NCBI RefSeq assembly: GCF_032854445.1
Contig: NC_088295.1
Coordinates: 51,999,249 to 52,063,248, forward strand
DNA: 64,000 nt
Source: Liolophura sinensis
Taxonomy: Eukaryota > Mollusca > Polyplacophora > Chitonida > Chitonidae
Reading direction: 5' to 3'
Part shown: piece by piece, positions 1 to 10,501 of the stretch
How positions within the stretch are numbered: the first letter of the stretch is position 1
How the letters are laid out: each line of letters opens with the position of its first letter
The notes under the pieces: model-generated
What the model saw: only the letters and a program-made list of their open reading frames with translations
Database searches by the model: none
What the model was told of the DNA's origin: nothing
Program-made: the position numbers and the translations under genes

Positions 1-1200
1 TCTCTCCAATTGTTAACTCAACAATTAGGGTAAAGATTCATTGTCAAATGTGGCTTCAATTTCTGTCAGATTTTTACATTTTAGGGCAGTTATCCAGGAG
101 CTTTGGCTGTAAGAAAAAAGCACTAAGTACCAAGTGTGCACTGTAAGCATCACAAAAAGCTGTACATCTCCAGCGCATAGACATCACCAAATTGTCAGTG
201 GTGGCCTGTGGGATGATGTTCTCTGAAACTGGAACATGTTATCGTACACACTGATCTAGAACAACCAAAAGGTGTTCGATGGGCGAGATATTTGGGGGAA
301 TACGGTGGCCAGTTTAGGACAAAATTCCTCGTCATCCAGGAACTCACTGAAGATCCTGGTGATGTGAGGGCAAGCATTGTCATGCTGGAATGTTACATGA
401 TGGAAGCGCACAAATGGCAACAAAATAGGCCACCGGATTTACACTCTGTAAGATTGTCCATTTAAATTGCCATTGATAAAATGAAGACGAGTGTGCTGTC
501 CATTGCATATGCCTGCCCACATCATGCCACAAGCACCACCTTGTGCCAGTGCCACCCTCCACAGCACATTGGTGTCAGCATAAATCTCCCCAACACGGCA
601 CTATACACAGAGTCTGCCATCAGCACGATTCACCTTTAACAAGACTCGTCGCTGAAGAGCAAAGTGCTGTCCTCCACCGTGCAAATGTCCAGCGCACGTG
701 AACATTTGGCCCAGGCCAGCCCAATCCGATGCCCTGCTGTATTGAGGTGGAGACCACAGTGTGGTCAGCGGGCTCGGAGGTCAATCTCACTCAGCCTGTT
801 TCTGACTGTCTGGCTTATCTGCCTGTTGTGCAGCCCAACAGTTTCATCAGCAGTTTATGTAGCCAGTCAGGGCCCATCTTGGAAGTGCTCGAGCCGCATG
901 TGACAGTCCTGAGCCGGCATGGTCAAACATGGTTGTCGTCCATGTGAATGGTTTATAGACGGCCCCAGACTTAAGTGAGTCATGCTGGAATGACTCATGT
1001 TCAAGAGTGCTGCTGCTGCTGTTACGGACGGTGTTAAGCATGACAATAGCATGCTCCCTCATGAGTTGGGACATCTGTGGCATGTGGACAAGTGGCAAAA
1101 GTCTACAATTTTGGGTGCCCTTTTTATTCCCAACTGTAGAAAGTGTCCTTGTGCTGGTCAGGCTGACAGACCACCACATTGTCATCCTTCATGTCACTCA
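1..1200 (-). pseudogene. Tc1-like transposase relic
   Basis: Read on the minus strand, fragments in all three frames line up in the order expected for a Tc1/mariner transposase. A helix-turn-helix-like stretch lies near 1050-1100, a piece resembling VFSDESRF near 640-665, then words like QHDNACPH (about 375-395) and NWPPYSP (about 290-315). The last two match the second catalytic Asp block and the block before the third acidic residue in Tc1 proteins. Stops and frameshifts interrupt it throughout, and the third acidic residue is not recognisable. It lies upstream of the first visible NUS1 exon, probably inside a NUS1 intron. I could not define its inverted repeats. Family placement is from motif order only. 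Confidence 0.7.
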
Positions 1201-1574
1201 ACATAAATAACTCAACCTCTGAGTAAACTCACTAGGAGTTGTAATTTGAAATTGGGCCACTTGATCTGAGGAAAACAAATCAATCAGTAGGCAAATAAAT
1301 TTTAGGGGCATGTTTTATGAAAGGTCAATTTAACCTAGCAGTTTTGGTTTGTGCGTTTATATTTTTGTTGAGTGTACTTTGAACTGTGATATCTCAGCAC
1401 AGAAATAAAAAGGTTTGCTTTTTAAACTCGATGTGGGACACTTTATTGATACATATAGATGCAATTAGTGTGGTGTTGTCTTTTCTTATGATGTCTACTA
1501 TTTTAGTGACAATTCCTGGTTGGGTATTCTCTAATCAGATTTCATGTTTTTTTTTTATATATTCTCTTTTGCAG

Positions 1575-4500
1575 GCGAAATCAAACGAAACAACAAAATT
1601 TTAAAAGATTTAATTCAGCAGAAGAATATAAGGGCTGACAGTTCTGGACGTTTTGACATACAGATTTCAACAGATTTACAAGAATGTAAAGGTAAAGACT
1701 TCTAAAGGATAATCCAGAACAAGGTTAATACTTATTTTTCAATGAAAGACTATGATTCAGAGTTTAAATATTGTGTTGTATGTTTTTCAACAGAAGAAAA
1801 GTTTATTGAACACTTCAGAATGTCATCATTATTGAAAGCAGCATGATGTCCAGTTTACTCAAGCTTTGTAACGTGAGAGGTATTTACCCTACAGTAAGCT
1901 AGGTTGTATGGCAGAGATGTGCTCAGTGGGGATGGATGCCCTGGTGACCAACATTTATGGACATTTTCCTCTAAATCAGATACATTGGATGGATAATATT
2001 TCTTACACCTGTTAAACTGTAGATACATTAGGCCTACTTGAATATATGTACTGTACAGTTTCTCTACGCGTAGTTCTCTCAGAAGGTTTCAAAGTATTAG
2101 TTGCAGAGGTGGTTGAAAAGGTTTGAAGAGTTAGGGTACATTGCTCGTTCCATTCAAAAAGCAGGCCTTCTTGTTCTCATAAAACTTTTGCATTCATAAG
2201 AAATATTTCACTGGCTGACATGTTTTTTTTACTATTAATCTGCTTGCTAAACACTATGACGAACAACGGCATGAGTACTTGTGTATTTTGAGCAGCTTTC
2301 CCAAGTAGGGCCTATTGGAAACTTGAATGGGATTCGAACTGAAACAATATTCTGCTGTCCGACATAATTTTTAATTTTACATTACACGGCTCGGAAATCA
2401 GCTGGTCAGACCTGTACAACAACACTGTCAGAAATGGTCCTCATGTTACAGTCAACTGTAAAAGTTATAAATGTCTCAAAATAACGGCTTTGTAGCAGTG
2501 CTTTGTTATCACCTGTCACTTCATGCAGGGAATGGGTGAAGACTACATCACAGCGCAATCGTACAGCAAAGCTAAAATTTTCAAGATGTCCACCGGCCAT
2601 TAGCTCAGTGTTCATTGTTCAGTTATTTCATTTAAAATCTTATTGCGTGAAATCACATTGGGGGGCCTCCGTGGTTCAGTTGGTTAGCACCCTAGCTCAG
2701 CGTAATGGCTCAGGAGTCTCTAACCAATGCGGTCGTTGTGAGTTCAAGTCCAGCTCATGCTGGCTTCCTCTTCGGCCGTACGTGGGAAGGTCTGCCTGCA
2801 ACCTGTGGATGGTCGTGGGTTTTCCCCCAAGATCTGCCCGGTTACCACCCACCATAATGCTGGCTGCCGTCATATAAGTGAAATATTCTTGAGTACGGCG
2901 TAAAACACCAATCAAATAAATAAATAAACCACATTGGAAAAATAAAGCATGATACTTTTTTGCAGAAAGTTTGAACATCCTGCTTTCCATTGATGTGTTT
3001 TAGCCAGGTGCTGTCTTATCCTTTATGTACCAGTGATACATGTACTAATTTCATATAAATCTTCATACAAAATGCTTTGACCATTGCAGTTTACCAAAGC
3101 CATTGAGAAATAAATAAAAAAACCTATGATCCAAGACAATATAAGATATGTTGTTTTTTTCATGATGATGACAACCCAGAGCTAACAGCCTTTTTGTTTA
3201 TGTCTGGACAGCATCAATGAAAGTATTTAATGTAGCAGTGCTGTCTTTGGAAGATGGAAGACAAGGCCTAGTTCGTTTGACTAAACAGCTATCTAGCCAG
3301 GTGCTGGCTAACCAATGGAGTATAGCAGATGTTGTTCCAAACAGTGTGAACAAGCTCATACAAGGTAACAGCTCATTGTCGCAGAAAATAGAATTGCTGT
3401 CAGTGATTAAAATTTGTAATTTACTGTACATATTTATATATTCTTGGTTGTTGATGAAACATTAAGGCATTATCTTAACGAATAACCTGCTTGTGTTTAA
3501 TTTCATCTAGTTATATCTATGCAAGGTAATGGCACATCAAAATTGGGATATAATAACATAATGATGTATTATGGACAAAAGCAAATGTCATCTTTCTTCT
3601 TGCTTTTTGTATATGTAAATACAGTTTCAGGGGGTGTTTTGGATGTGTTTGATGTAATACCTTGGATGTGCTTGATGTAATATCTTGGATGTGCTGGTAG
3701 ATCTGGTATAGTGTAACTGGAGGTTTAGTTAGTAACAAAGCACTTGGATGTGCTTGATGTAATATCTTGGATGTGCTTGATATAATATCTTGGATGTGCT
3801 TGATGTAATATCTTGGATGTGCTGGTAGATCTGGTATAGTGTAACTGAAGGTTTAGTTAGTAACAAAGCACTTGGATGTGCTTGATGTAATATCTTGGAT
3901 GTGCTTGATATAATATCTTGGATGTGCTTGATGTAATATCTTGGATGTGCTGGTAGATCTGGTATAGTGTAACTGGAGGTTTAGTTAATAACAAAGCACT
4001 TGGATGTGCTTGATGTAATATCTTGGATGTGCTTGATGTACTATCTTATGTGCTGGTAGATCTGGTATAGTGTAACTGAAGGTTTAGAAAGTAACAAAGC
4101 AATGTTTTACACATTTATAAAAAATAATGCACTGTCATTTCAATAATGTGTCTTTTATCAAGTCTTTAAATTCTTTCATTTCTACAAGATATAGAAATGG
4201 GCTCTGATTAATACTTTATTTTAATGTATATAATTCAAGATATTTCTGCAGTGTGAAACTGACACTTTATCATTTCCATCATTGAAAGTAACGTCATATT
4301 ACCATCAGATTCAGATTTCATGACATATAGGTAGTAATTAAGCGTGTTTAAGCTTACAGAGTTGTATTCTACTTGGTAAGCCAGATCCACCTGTTAAGGA
4401 GAAAAGAAGACAATGTTATATAGCATTTTGATTTTATTTAATCAGTGTTACAGAAACGACATTCTGTACATTATAAAAAGAAGACAGTGTTATATAGCAT

Positions 4501-6208
4501 TTTGATCTTATTTAATCAGTGTTACAGAAATGACAAAAAACAGAGGATCAAACAAAAAAAAATTATTTAATTAGAACACAGTTAACTCACTGTAGCCCTA
4601 CTAGGCCCGTAACACAAAATACCAGCATCCATTGTTTAGAACTGAAAGGTCCCCTTATCTATATTTTCGTGAATTCATATTAATGCTTGAATTCGTACTA
4701 TTTTTTGTAAATCACCTGTATATATGTATTAACATCATTAAAATCTGCTTTTTTTTTTCTTCAGCTTAGAATGAGTGTGAAAGTAAGTCAAATGAGTTAT
4801 TCTGTTGAATTTATTTTCATTTTTCAGAAAGTTATGGTTTTCCTGATCCAGATTTGATAGTGCGGTTCGGAAACATCTCATCACTAATTGGTTTTCTCCC
4901 ATGGCATGTTCGGTTATCAGAAATTTTGTAAGTGCACCATTCATGTAATTAATATTTGACATACAAGGGTTAATTAAAAGATGACCAATAACATAACCTG
5001 AGTTATTCAGAAAAAGGAGACCGGCCCCAATAGCTCAGTTGGTAGAGCGTCCGCTTCAGGAAGAGTAGATCCAGGGTCAGTCCTGGGTTGGGTCACACCT
5101 AAGACCTTAAAAGAGGAAGTTGTACATGTAACTTTCTCGCTTGGCGTTCAGCATTAAGGGGTTGATTGACTGGTTGATCCGTATCAGTATAATAGCTTGG
5201 ACGGGGTGGCTTACTTGCCTGTGGTAAGTCATCTCAGTGAAGCAGCACTAGATTAAGGAGCTGAGGAAATCCGTGCTGCAACAAGGAGGCACATTACATA
5301 CAGTCTAAGGACTCCTTCGTCGTCGTATGATCGAAAATTTGTTACGTACGACGTGAAACCATAAGCACTCACTCACTCAAAAAGAGGAGTGGAAACGGGG
5401 ATAAATGGCCGCAGCTATTTTTCTAGGGCCCCTGCCATTAGATGCAACATATTATGTTATGGCTATAAATCTACACAGTTTTCCACAGAGTTTTAATTTT
5501 GGTTGATACATAAATATGCATATGACGATTTGTCGCAACTCACATTTGCCCACTTTCACAGTTGTCATGGTGACCAGATAGTCATTTTCATTATACATAC
5601 CATATAAATAGATTTGATTACATGTCCGGGCTACAACTCCAACTGTTTTCCACACAGGGTTTTAACTTTTGGTGGATACATAGATACGCAGATGATGATG
5701 TGTCAAGACTCACATTTACCCATTTTCTCGGTTGTCATTTTAACCAGATAGCCATTTTCCTTATATATAAACAGAAATAATTTCAACTCCAACTGTTTTC
5801 ATCGTAAAGTTTTTAGTTGTGGTGTACACATTTGTCCACTCGTGCAGTCGTCATGGTAACCACGTACCTATCATCAACAACCGTGAAGATTATCCTCAAA
5901 GGTTATATTCACCACAGTGCTGCTTGTATTTTTTTACACATTTCAAACAAATGCATTTGTTGGGTCATACATTGTTTTCTCCTGAACTCCTGTTATCTCC
6001 TCTGCTTGGTAGCTCAATAAATCAGTTTTTAACTGATTTAACCGGAAATATGATGTCTTTATTCCTATGAAATACTTTAATTCATGGATTTGTTTTGTTC
6101 ATCGTTCTTTCCTGCAGGTCTTTGCCCACCCACCATGGATTGGATTACTATTTATTTCGCTGTACCCTCATGAGGTACGGCTGTTTGGAGCAGCGTTTTG
6201 GCAAATAA
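1575..6208 (+). CDS. NUS1: NUS1, dehydrodolichyl diphosphate synthase subunit (Nogo-B receptor), 3' four exons
   Basis: Four exons join in frame: 1575-1691, 3212-3364, 4828-4927 and 6118-6208, each bounded by AG and GT; the TAA stop is at 6206-6208. Junction phases agree (1, 1 and 2). The product starts in a piece with KRNN, continues through LSLEDGRQGLVRL (LSPEDGR in the vertebrate protein), then PDPDLIVRFG and GFLPWHVRLSEI, and ends CLEQRFGK. The terminal RxG motif is characteristic of NUS1, which lacks catalytic residues itself but activates the cis-prenyltransferase DHDDS at the ER membrane to make the dolichol precursor used for glycosylation. The exon with the membrane anchor is missing and presumably lies to the left. 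Introns hold a Tc1 relic, a SINE and a 128-bp higher-order minisatellite. Identification is from recalled family motifs. Confidence 0.93.
1740..3030 (+). repeat. Copy 1 of a diverged ~1.2-kb dispersed repeat (in NUS1 intron)
   Basis: Several words recur in the same order at 6640-7930: GAAAGACTA at the left, CATTATTGA..AGCA, TATGGCAGA, ACATAATTT, TTACACGGCT, AATAAAG.ATGATA and, at the right, TAGCCAGGTGCTGTCTT. Copy 1 carries SINE-A 2661-2929, which copy 2 lacks. No coding capacity was seen. It could be an old non-autonomous transposon or a segmental duplication. Confidence 0.6.
2661..2929 (+). mobile_element. SINE-A copy, near full length
   Basis: It begins with a GGGGGCCTCCGTGG head and has a tRNA-like A box (TGGTTCAGTTGG) and B box (AGTTCAAGTCC), then a ~180-bp body and an AATAAATAAATAAA tail. 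The target-site duplication CACATTGG is at about 2654-2661 and 2930-2937. A- and B-box matches make this a tRNA-derived, Pol III-type SINE. Confidence 0.9.
3640..4103 (+). repeat. Minisatellite with 128-bp higher-order unit in NUS1 intron
   Basis: The basic 23-bp unit CTTGGATGTGCTTGATGTAATAT is interspersed with a longer block containing GGTAGATCTGGTATAGTG. That block starts at about 3695, 3823, 3951 and 4054, so two intervals are exactly 128 bp and the last is 103 bp (one 23-bp subunit fewer, plus small gaps). It lies between NUS1 exons at 3364 and 4828. Confidence 0.92.
4401..4540 (+). repeat. Two-copy tandem duplication (~74 bp)
   Basis: GAAGACAATGTTATATAGCA at 4406 recurs as GAAGACAGTGTTATATAGCA at 4480, and both are followed by a TTTAATCAGTGTTACAGAAA segment. 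It lies inside a NUS1 intron. Confidence 0.85.
5021..5380 (+). mobile_element. SINE-B copy, full length
   Basis: The head GGCCCCAATAGCTCAGTTGG has an A-box-like word TAGCTCAGTTGG. The body contains GAGGAAGTTG and GCTTGGACGGGG. The end CTTCGTCGTCGTATGA..GTACGACGTGAAAC closes with a (CACT)n tail. The same order occurs at 20087-20432. It lies in the last NUS1 intron. Confidence 0.88.
5455..5870 (+). repeat. Dispersed repeat with ~180-bp period and X-box-like palindromes
   Basis: Three imperfect units begin at about 5470, 5650 and 5805. Each has CAACTGTTTTC / TTTTAATTTTTGGTGGATACAT-like text followed by CACATTTGCCCA and GTTGTCATGGTGACCAGAT. Related units lie at 31980-32420 (+) and 32750-33090 (-). 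The core GTTGTCATGGTGACC resembles the RFX X-box palindrome. Confidence 0.65.
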
Positions 6209-6639
6209 CAATCAGACTGTGCCTACACAGCTTGTACATCGCGTAAGTGGTTGATTCAGTGTCAGTGTTCTACTCCAAGCAATGAGCAAATCACAAGTGA
6301 CAAAGTATGGTGGGCTAGAAATGTTATATTCAATATTTTAAGTATATGTGTTCTAACATTGAACAAAATGCTTCTTTTAGGTAATGTAATAATTCTTTTA
6401 ATTAGATTTTCTGCATATAAGTTGCCTCTGGCATTATTTTTGTTTTGAGTAATTTCTAATTTTTGTTGGTCAGGAAAAGTTTTATTAAGGTGAAGGCTGA
6501 TAATTGTAAAGAAATATGGTTAGAATATCATTTTGAGCAAGTGCTTTGTGCGCAGGAATATAACAAAATTAATAATGATTTCACAACAGCAACAACTCCA
6601 GTTTAAAGTGAAAGACAGCACCTGACTAATGTTTATGTC

Positions 6640-7930
6640 CAGTGAAAGACTACTGTTCAAAGTATCTTCAGCCAAAAATCAAATATTTTTTAAAATTATT
6701 TTCAACCCAGTGACAGTTTTGTGAAACTTCCTCTTGACAGCTTCAGCACGTCTCCATTATTGACAGCAAGGTGACGTCACGTTTACTCTAGCTCTCTAAC
6801 TTTAAAGGTATTTTTGGTGTAATAGTCTGAGCAGTAGCCTATGGCAGATAAAAGTTGTAGACTTGGGCAATGAAGGCCTAAGTGATAAATGAAGTTTTCT
6901 CGGAAATTGGGCATATTGTAAGAATATTTCTTCCACTGCTTGATTTGTTAATGCAGTTCGCCTACTATATCATTTATGAGGAACGCCAGCGACCCTGTTT
7001 TAATAGCCTATCTGCAGATGCACAGCCGGGGTGTCCTGGTTTGTAGCCTCCGTAGGGGCTGTGCTAGTGATTTTGACCCTTATTAAATGTTTACAGAATT
7101 ACAGTAGGATTGTTGTACTAGATTTATGCTCAATTCTAAAAGAAATAAAAATAAATCCAAGCACCACTGAGGCTGATCTATGCATTCAACCGTCGCTGGA
7201 TGTTATGCTTCAGTTTTGTAGTGGTGGCTTTTAATATGAAAGCAGTGCTGACTGAGTTATCGTGGAGGTCAGAGAAAGCACCCTGGCTTGAACATGGTGT
7301 TTCAATAATTTTACTGTATTTTATAAAACAAATTAGACAAAAAAAAAAAAAAAACGTCTGTTGTGTGTGAGAAAGACCAAGGAGCAAAAAATTGCAGTTC
7401 TTCAATTGTAATGAATTCACACCAAAAAAATTGTATTGTAAGATTTAATTCATTTTAAGCGTTGTCGGGTGAGATGCCATCTTCTCATTTCCATAAACCT
7501 TTGACATCCCTTATGAATTTTGCGCTGACCCTGTTATTTGTCATTTAGAAACTACTGACTAAAGGCTAAAATGAACAACAAAAAATGTATTTGGGGGAGA
7601 TGAATGCGGTTTGGGCCGAGATGGTATGCTACTGTCTAACATAATTTGTGATACCGTCTTTGAATATTACACGGCTTGTAAATCAACTGATTTTACGTCA
7701 CTGGTGGTCAGTAAATGATGCAGACCTGCCCTACAACACTTGGTGAAATGGCCCTTCAGCTACATGGGACTAAATCGTTCTGAAGATGTTACGTTAGATG
7801 TTATATCTACATGTTTATTCATCGAAATCTCAGTAAAATAATAAAGTATGATATTTTTATAGATAGCTTGAGTATCCGGCTTTAGATTGAAATATGTTTT
7901 AGCCAGGTGCTGTCTTGTTCCTTAGAAGAA
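6640..7930 (+). repeat. Copy 2 of the ~1.2-kb dispersed repeat (downstream of NUS1)
   Basis: It is the partner of 1740-3030 and shares landmarks in the same order, ending in the matching TAGCCAGGTGCTGTCTT at about 7903. The stretch 6209-6640 between the NUS1 stop and this repeat holds only AT-rich sequence, probably 3' UTR and spacer; no gene was seen there. Confidence 0.58.
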
Positions 7931-8117
7931 GATGTTTTTCATTCAGTGATTAAATATCGGTATATATGTACTGAACATATATCGAGTATCAAATGTTACA
8001 TTTGAATGTCATAGTTTATTTTGAGAAGAAAGCTTGTGAATATTGCAACATTGGTTTAACCACAACAGTGATGCAAGATATCATAGGGTATATATGATAG
8101 CATTTAAATTTGTATGA

Positions 8118-8263
8118 GGGGCCTCCGTGGCTGAGTTGGTTAGCAAGCTAGCACAGCGTAATGACCCAGGAGTCTCTCACCAATGCGGTCGCTGTGAGTT
8201 TAAGTCCAGCTCATGCTGGCTTCCTCTCCGGTCGTAAGTGGGAAGGTCTGCAAGTAAATAAAT
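8118..8263 (+). mobile_element. SINE-A copy with internal deletion and perfect 12-bp TSD
   Basis: The tRNA-like head and first half are intact (A box TGGCTGAGTTGG, B box near 8195). The text then jumps from GGGAAGGTCTGC straight to AAGTAAATAAATAA, skipping about 125 bp of body. AAATTTGTATGA is repeated exactly at 8106-8117 and 8264-8275. Confidence 0.92.
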
Positions 8264-8275
8264 AAATTTGTATGA

Positions 8276-8929
8276 AACTGTTTCATTTGACAATATGTGT
8301 GTGCATATGTATTCAGGTATATCATACTACATCATGGTGTGGATGGACCCACAGGCCCAATGTCCTGTCACCCCTTCTTGTGATATTACTTATTCCATTC
8401 ACAGTGAAAACCGTTATCATGAAAGAGTGAACATATGTAACCAGTACGGAGACATCCAGTTGACCTATCTGTAACAGTATTGTTTAGGATAGGCTAAATA
8501 TGTATTCTTGAGTGGCAGGGCCCAAAGGTTTATTGTCCTGTATGTACAAATGTCTGGTACATGTACATGTGTGTGAGTGAAAGACTCAATCATATAAATT
8601 AATACATGTGTATTTTATGAAATGTTGATTAAAAATGTATTATCACTATATACTAGTCTGTCAGTCATTCAAGTCTGAGACTTGCATACACATTGGTATG
8701 TTGAAATAAATACAACCTTTGGCTTGTTGGTTCGTTTGTGGTTAATTTTTTTATCAGCGTTATGAAATGTTACACACAAAAATGCAGTGTAATAATTAAA
8801 TATTAGTGCATTTATCAAATTAAAAAATTTGTAAAACGTGTTAGTTGTAATATTGTATGCTCCGTTCTCAGAATATGCTTGCTTTTTATGACATAACAAC
8901 CTTTGGAAAGGCATATAAATGTCAAGACT
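8276..8929. other. Intergenic spacer, no recognised feature
   Basis: AT-rich text between two SINE-A copies. Short ORFs have no recognisable motif and no convincing splice context. Confidence 0.5.
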
Positions 8930-9102
8930 TCCTCTGGCTGTCTTCCTGTCCAGCCGTATATGGGAAGGTCTGTCAGCAACATGCAGATGGTCATGAGTTT
9001 TAACCGGACTGCCAGAATTCCTCCCCCCTTAACGCTGGCAGCCGTCTTATAGAAGTGAGATATTCTTGAGCACGACTTGAAACACCAATCAAATAAAATA
9101 AA
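8930..9102 (+). mobile_element. SINE-A 3' fragment, diverged
   Basis: It starts within the body (TCTTCCTGTCCAGCCGTATA) and runs through GGGAAGGTCTGTCAGCAAC to TATTCTTGAGCACGACTTGA and CAAATAAAATAAA. The tRNA head is missing. Confidence 0.85.
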
Positions 9103-9939
9103 TTTTATGTGAGAAATGAGGTTAAATCCTGCTTCATGTTCTGGCTGGTCAAAGGGTAGTTAAATCTGCCGAATTTACAGAATTTGATGTTCGCCATCGT
9201 ATCGAAAACCAATTGCCATCTTGTGTCTGAATGTATGCATCTTTTTACCTGCCCTTGTGTAAGATACTGATCAACTGAACATGGAGCCAGAACTGATGTC
9301 TGGTGTTTCTAACACTGTCTTCCCACAGCTTTAGAATTTCATGATGAACTGTTTGACCAAGTTTTTTTTCCCCAACAGTGGTGTTTATTACCATACAGGA
9401 GAATTTTTCACTTGAGACAGTGGTCAGTCTTATACATGTCTGTGGAGGAAACCAGACAAAACTCATAAACTACCTTTCACCAGATTCTCAAGCTTGCATC
9501 AATGAGGTTCATAACTTGGAGGTTTGCGTAACACATCTGTTTATATAAAACTGCTGTCACTAACGAACCCATCAAACAGGGTCAGCTGGGCTAACCTCCA
9601 ACGAACATATTTTAAGATGCATTGCCTCAGCAATCAAATATGCTCACTGGGGTAACCTTACCAATCCTCCTACACAACCAGGTCTTACTCTTCAAATTTT
9701 TATAGGGCTTTTGATGGAATTTCTTTTTCTTTTGTTCTCAATGTTCATTTCTTTAAAATCCCAGCAAGTCTCTTCCATTAGCCAAAATAAAGAAAAAAAC
9801 TTCCAAACTGACCTTGTTATTTGCTGAGTTGTGTTACTCCCAACAAAGAATTTTTCCAGGTTGGTCCTAGTTGTACTAAAGAAAGTCACTAGCCAGGATG
9901 TAATACTTGCTTCATGAATGAGGCATCAAACAAGAGAGA
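9103..9939. other. Intergenic spacer, no recognised feature
   Basis: Nothing coding or repetitive was identified with confidence. Short ORFs on both strands lack recognisable motifs. Confidence 0.45.
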
Positions 9940-10187
9940 GGGGCCTCCGTGGCTCAAGTGGTTAGCGCAATGTAATGACCCAAGAGTCTCTCACTAATGC
10001 GGTTGCTCTGAGTTCAAATCCAGCTCATGCTGGCTTCTTCTCTGGTCGTACATGAGAGTCTGTCAGCAACCGTGGGTGTTGGGTTTCCCCCGGGCTCTGC
10101 CCCGTTTCCACCCACCATAATGCTGCACGCCGTCGTACAAGTGAAATATTCTTGAGTACGGCGTAAAACACCAATCAAATAAATAAA
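9940..10187 (+). mobile_element. SINE-A copy, near full length
   Basis: Head GGGGCCTCCGTGGCTCAAGT, B box AGTTCAAATCC, and the standard tail ACGGCGTAAAACACCAATCA with AATAAATAAAA. The head has a short deletion between TTAGCGC and AATGTAATGA. No clean target duplication was found. Confidence 0.9.
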
Positions 10188-10495
10188 ACACGAGAAAACT
10201 AATGCTGAATAAGATTTTCTATTTTGCATTAGATTTATATGTACATGTTCCTTCATTTAATTTTGTAGACTATTTTGAAAATTCAAAATTTCATGCTGAC
10301 AAATGCCATGGATTAAATGCATTTTACTTATTATGATGAAAGCAAAGCCTTCGCAAATATTCCCTTCCAGAACTACCACTAATAAATTGTATATACAGTA
10401 TATTAACTTCAGCATAAATTAACCTCATAAATTATACAGTGCATTTGAAGGCACACAATCTTATCTCATTTTTATTTGATTGGCATTCCATATAC

Positions 10496-10501
10496 ATGAT
10501 A
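10496..10501. repeat. hAT target-site duplication, left
   Basis: ATGATA directly before the left terminal repeat, repeated exactly at 14437-14442 after the right end. Six bases is shorter than the 8 bp usual for hAT elements. Confidence 0.85.

Noticed and set aside
2676-2760. Possible tRNA gene from A- and B-box matches
   Set aside because: The region does not fold as a full cloverleaf by eye, is followed by a SINE body, and recurs many times. It is the tRNA-derived SINE head.
2503-2990. ORFs such as 2503-2877 (+) and 2697-2990 (-)
   Set aside because: Both run through SINE-A. The same peptide words (SCWLPLRPYVGRS and its antisense relatives) recur at every SINE-A copy.
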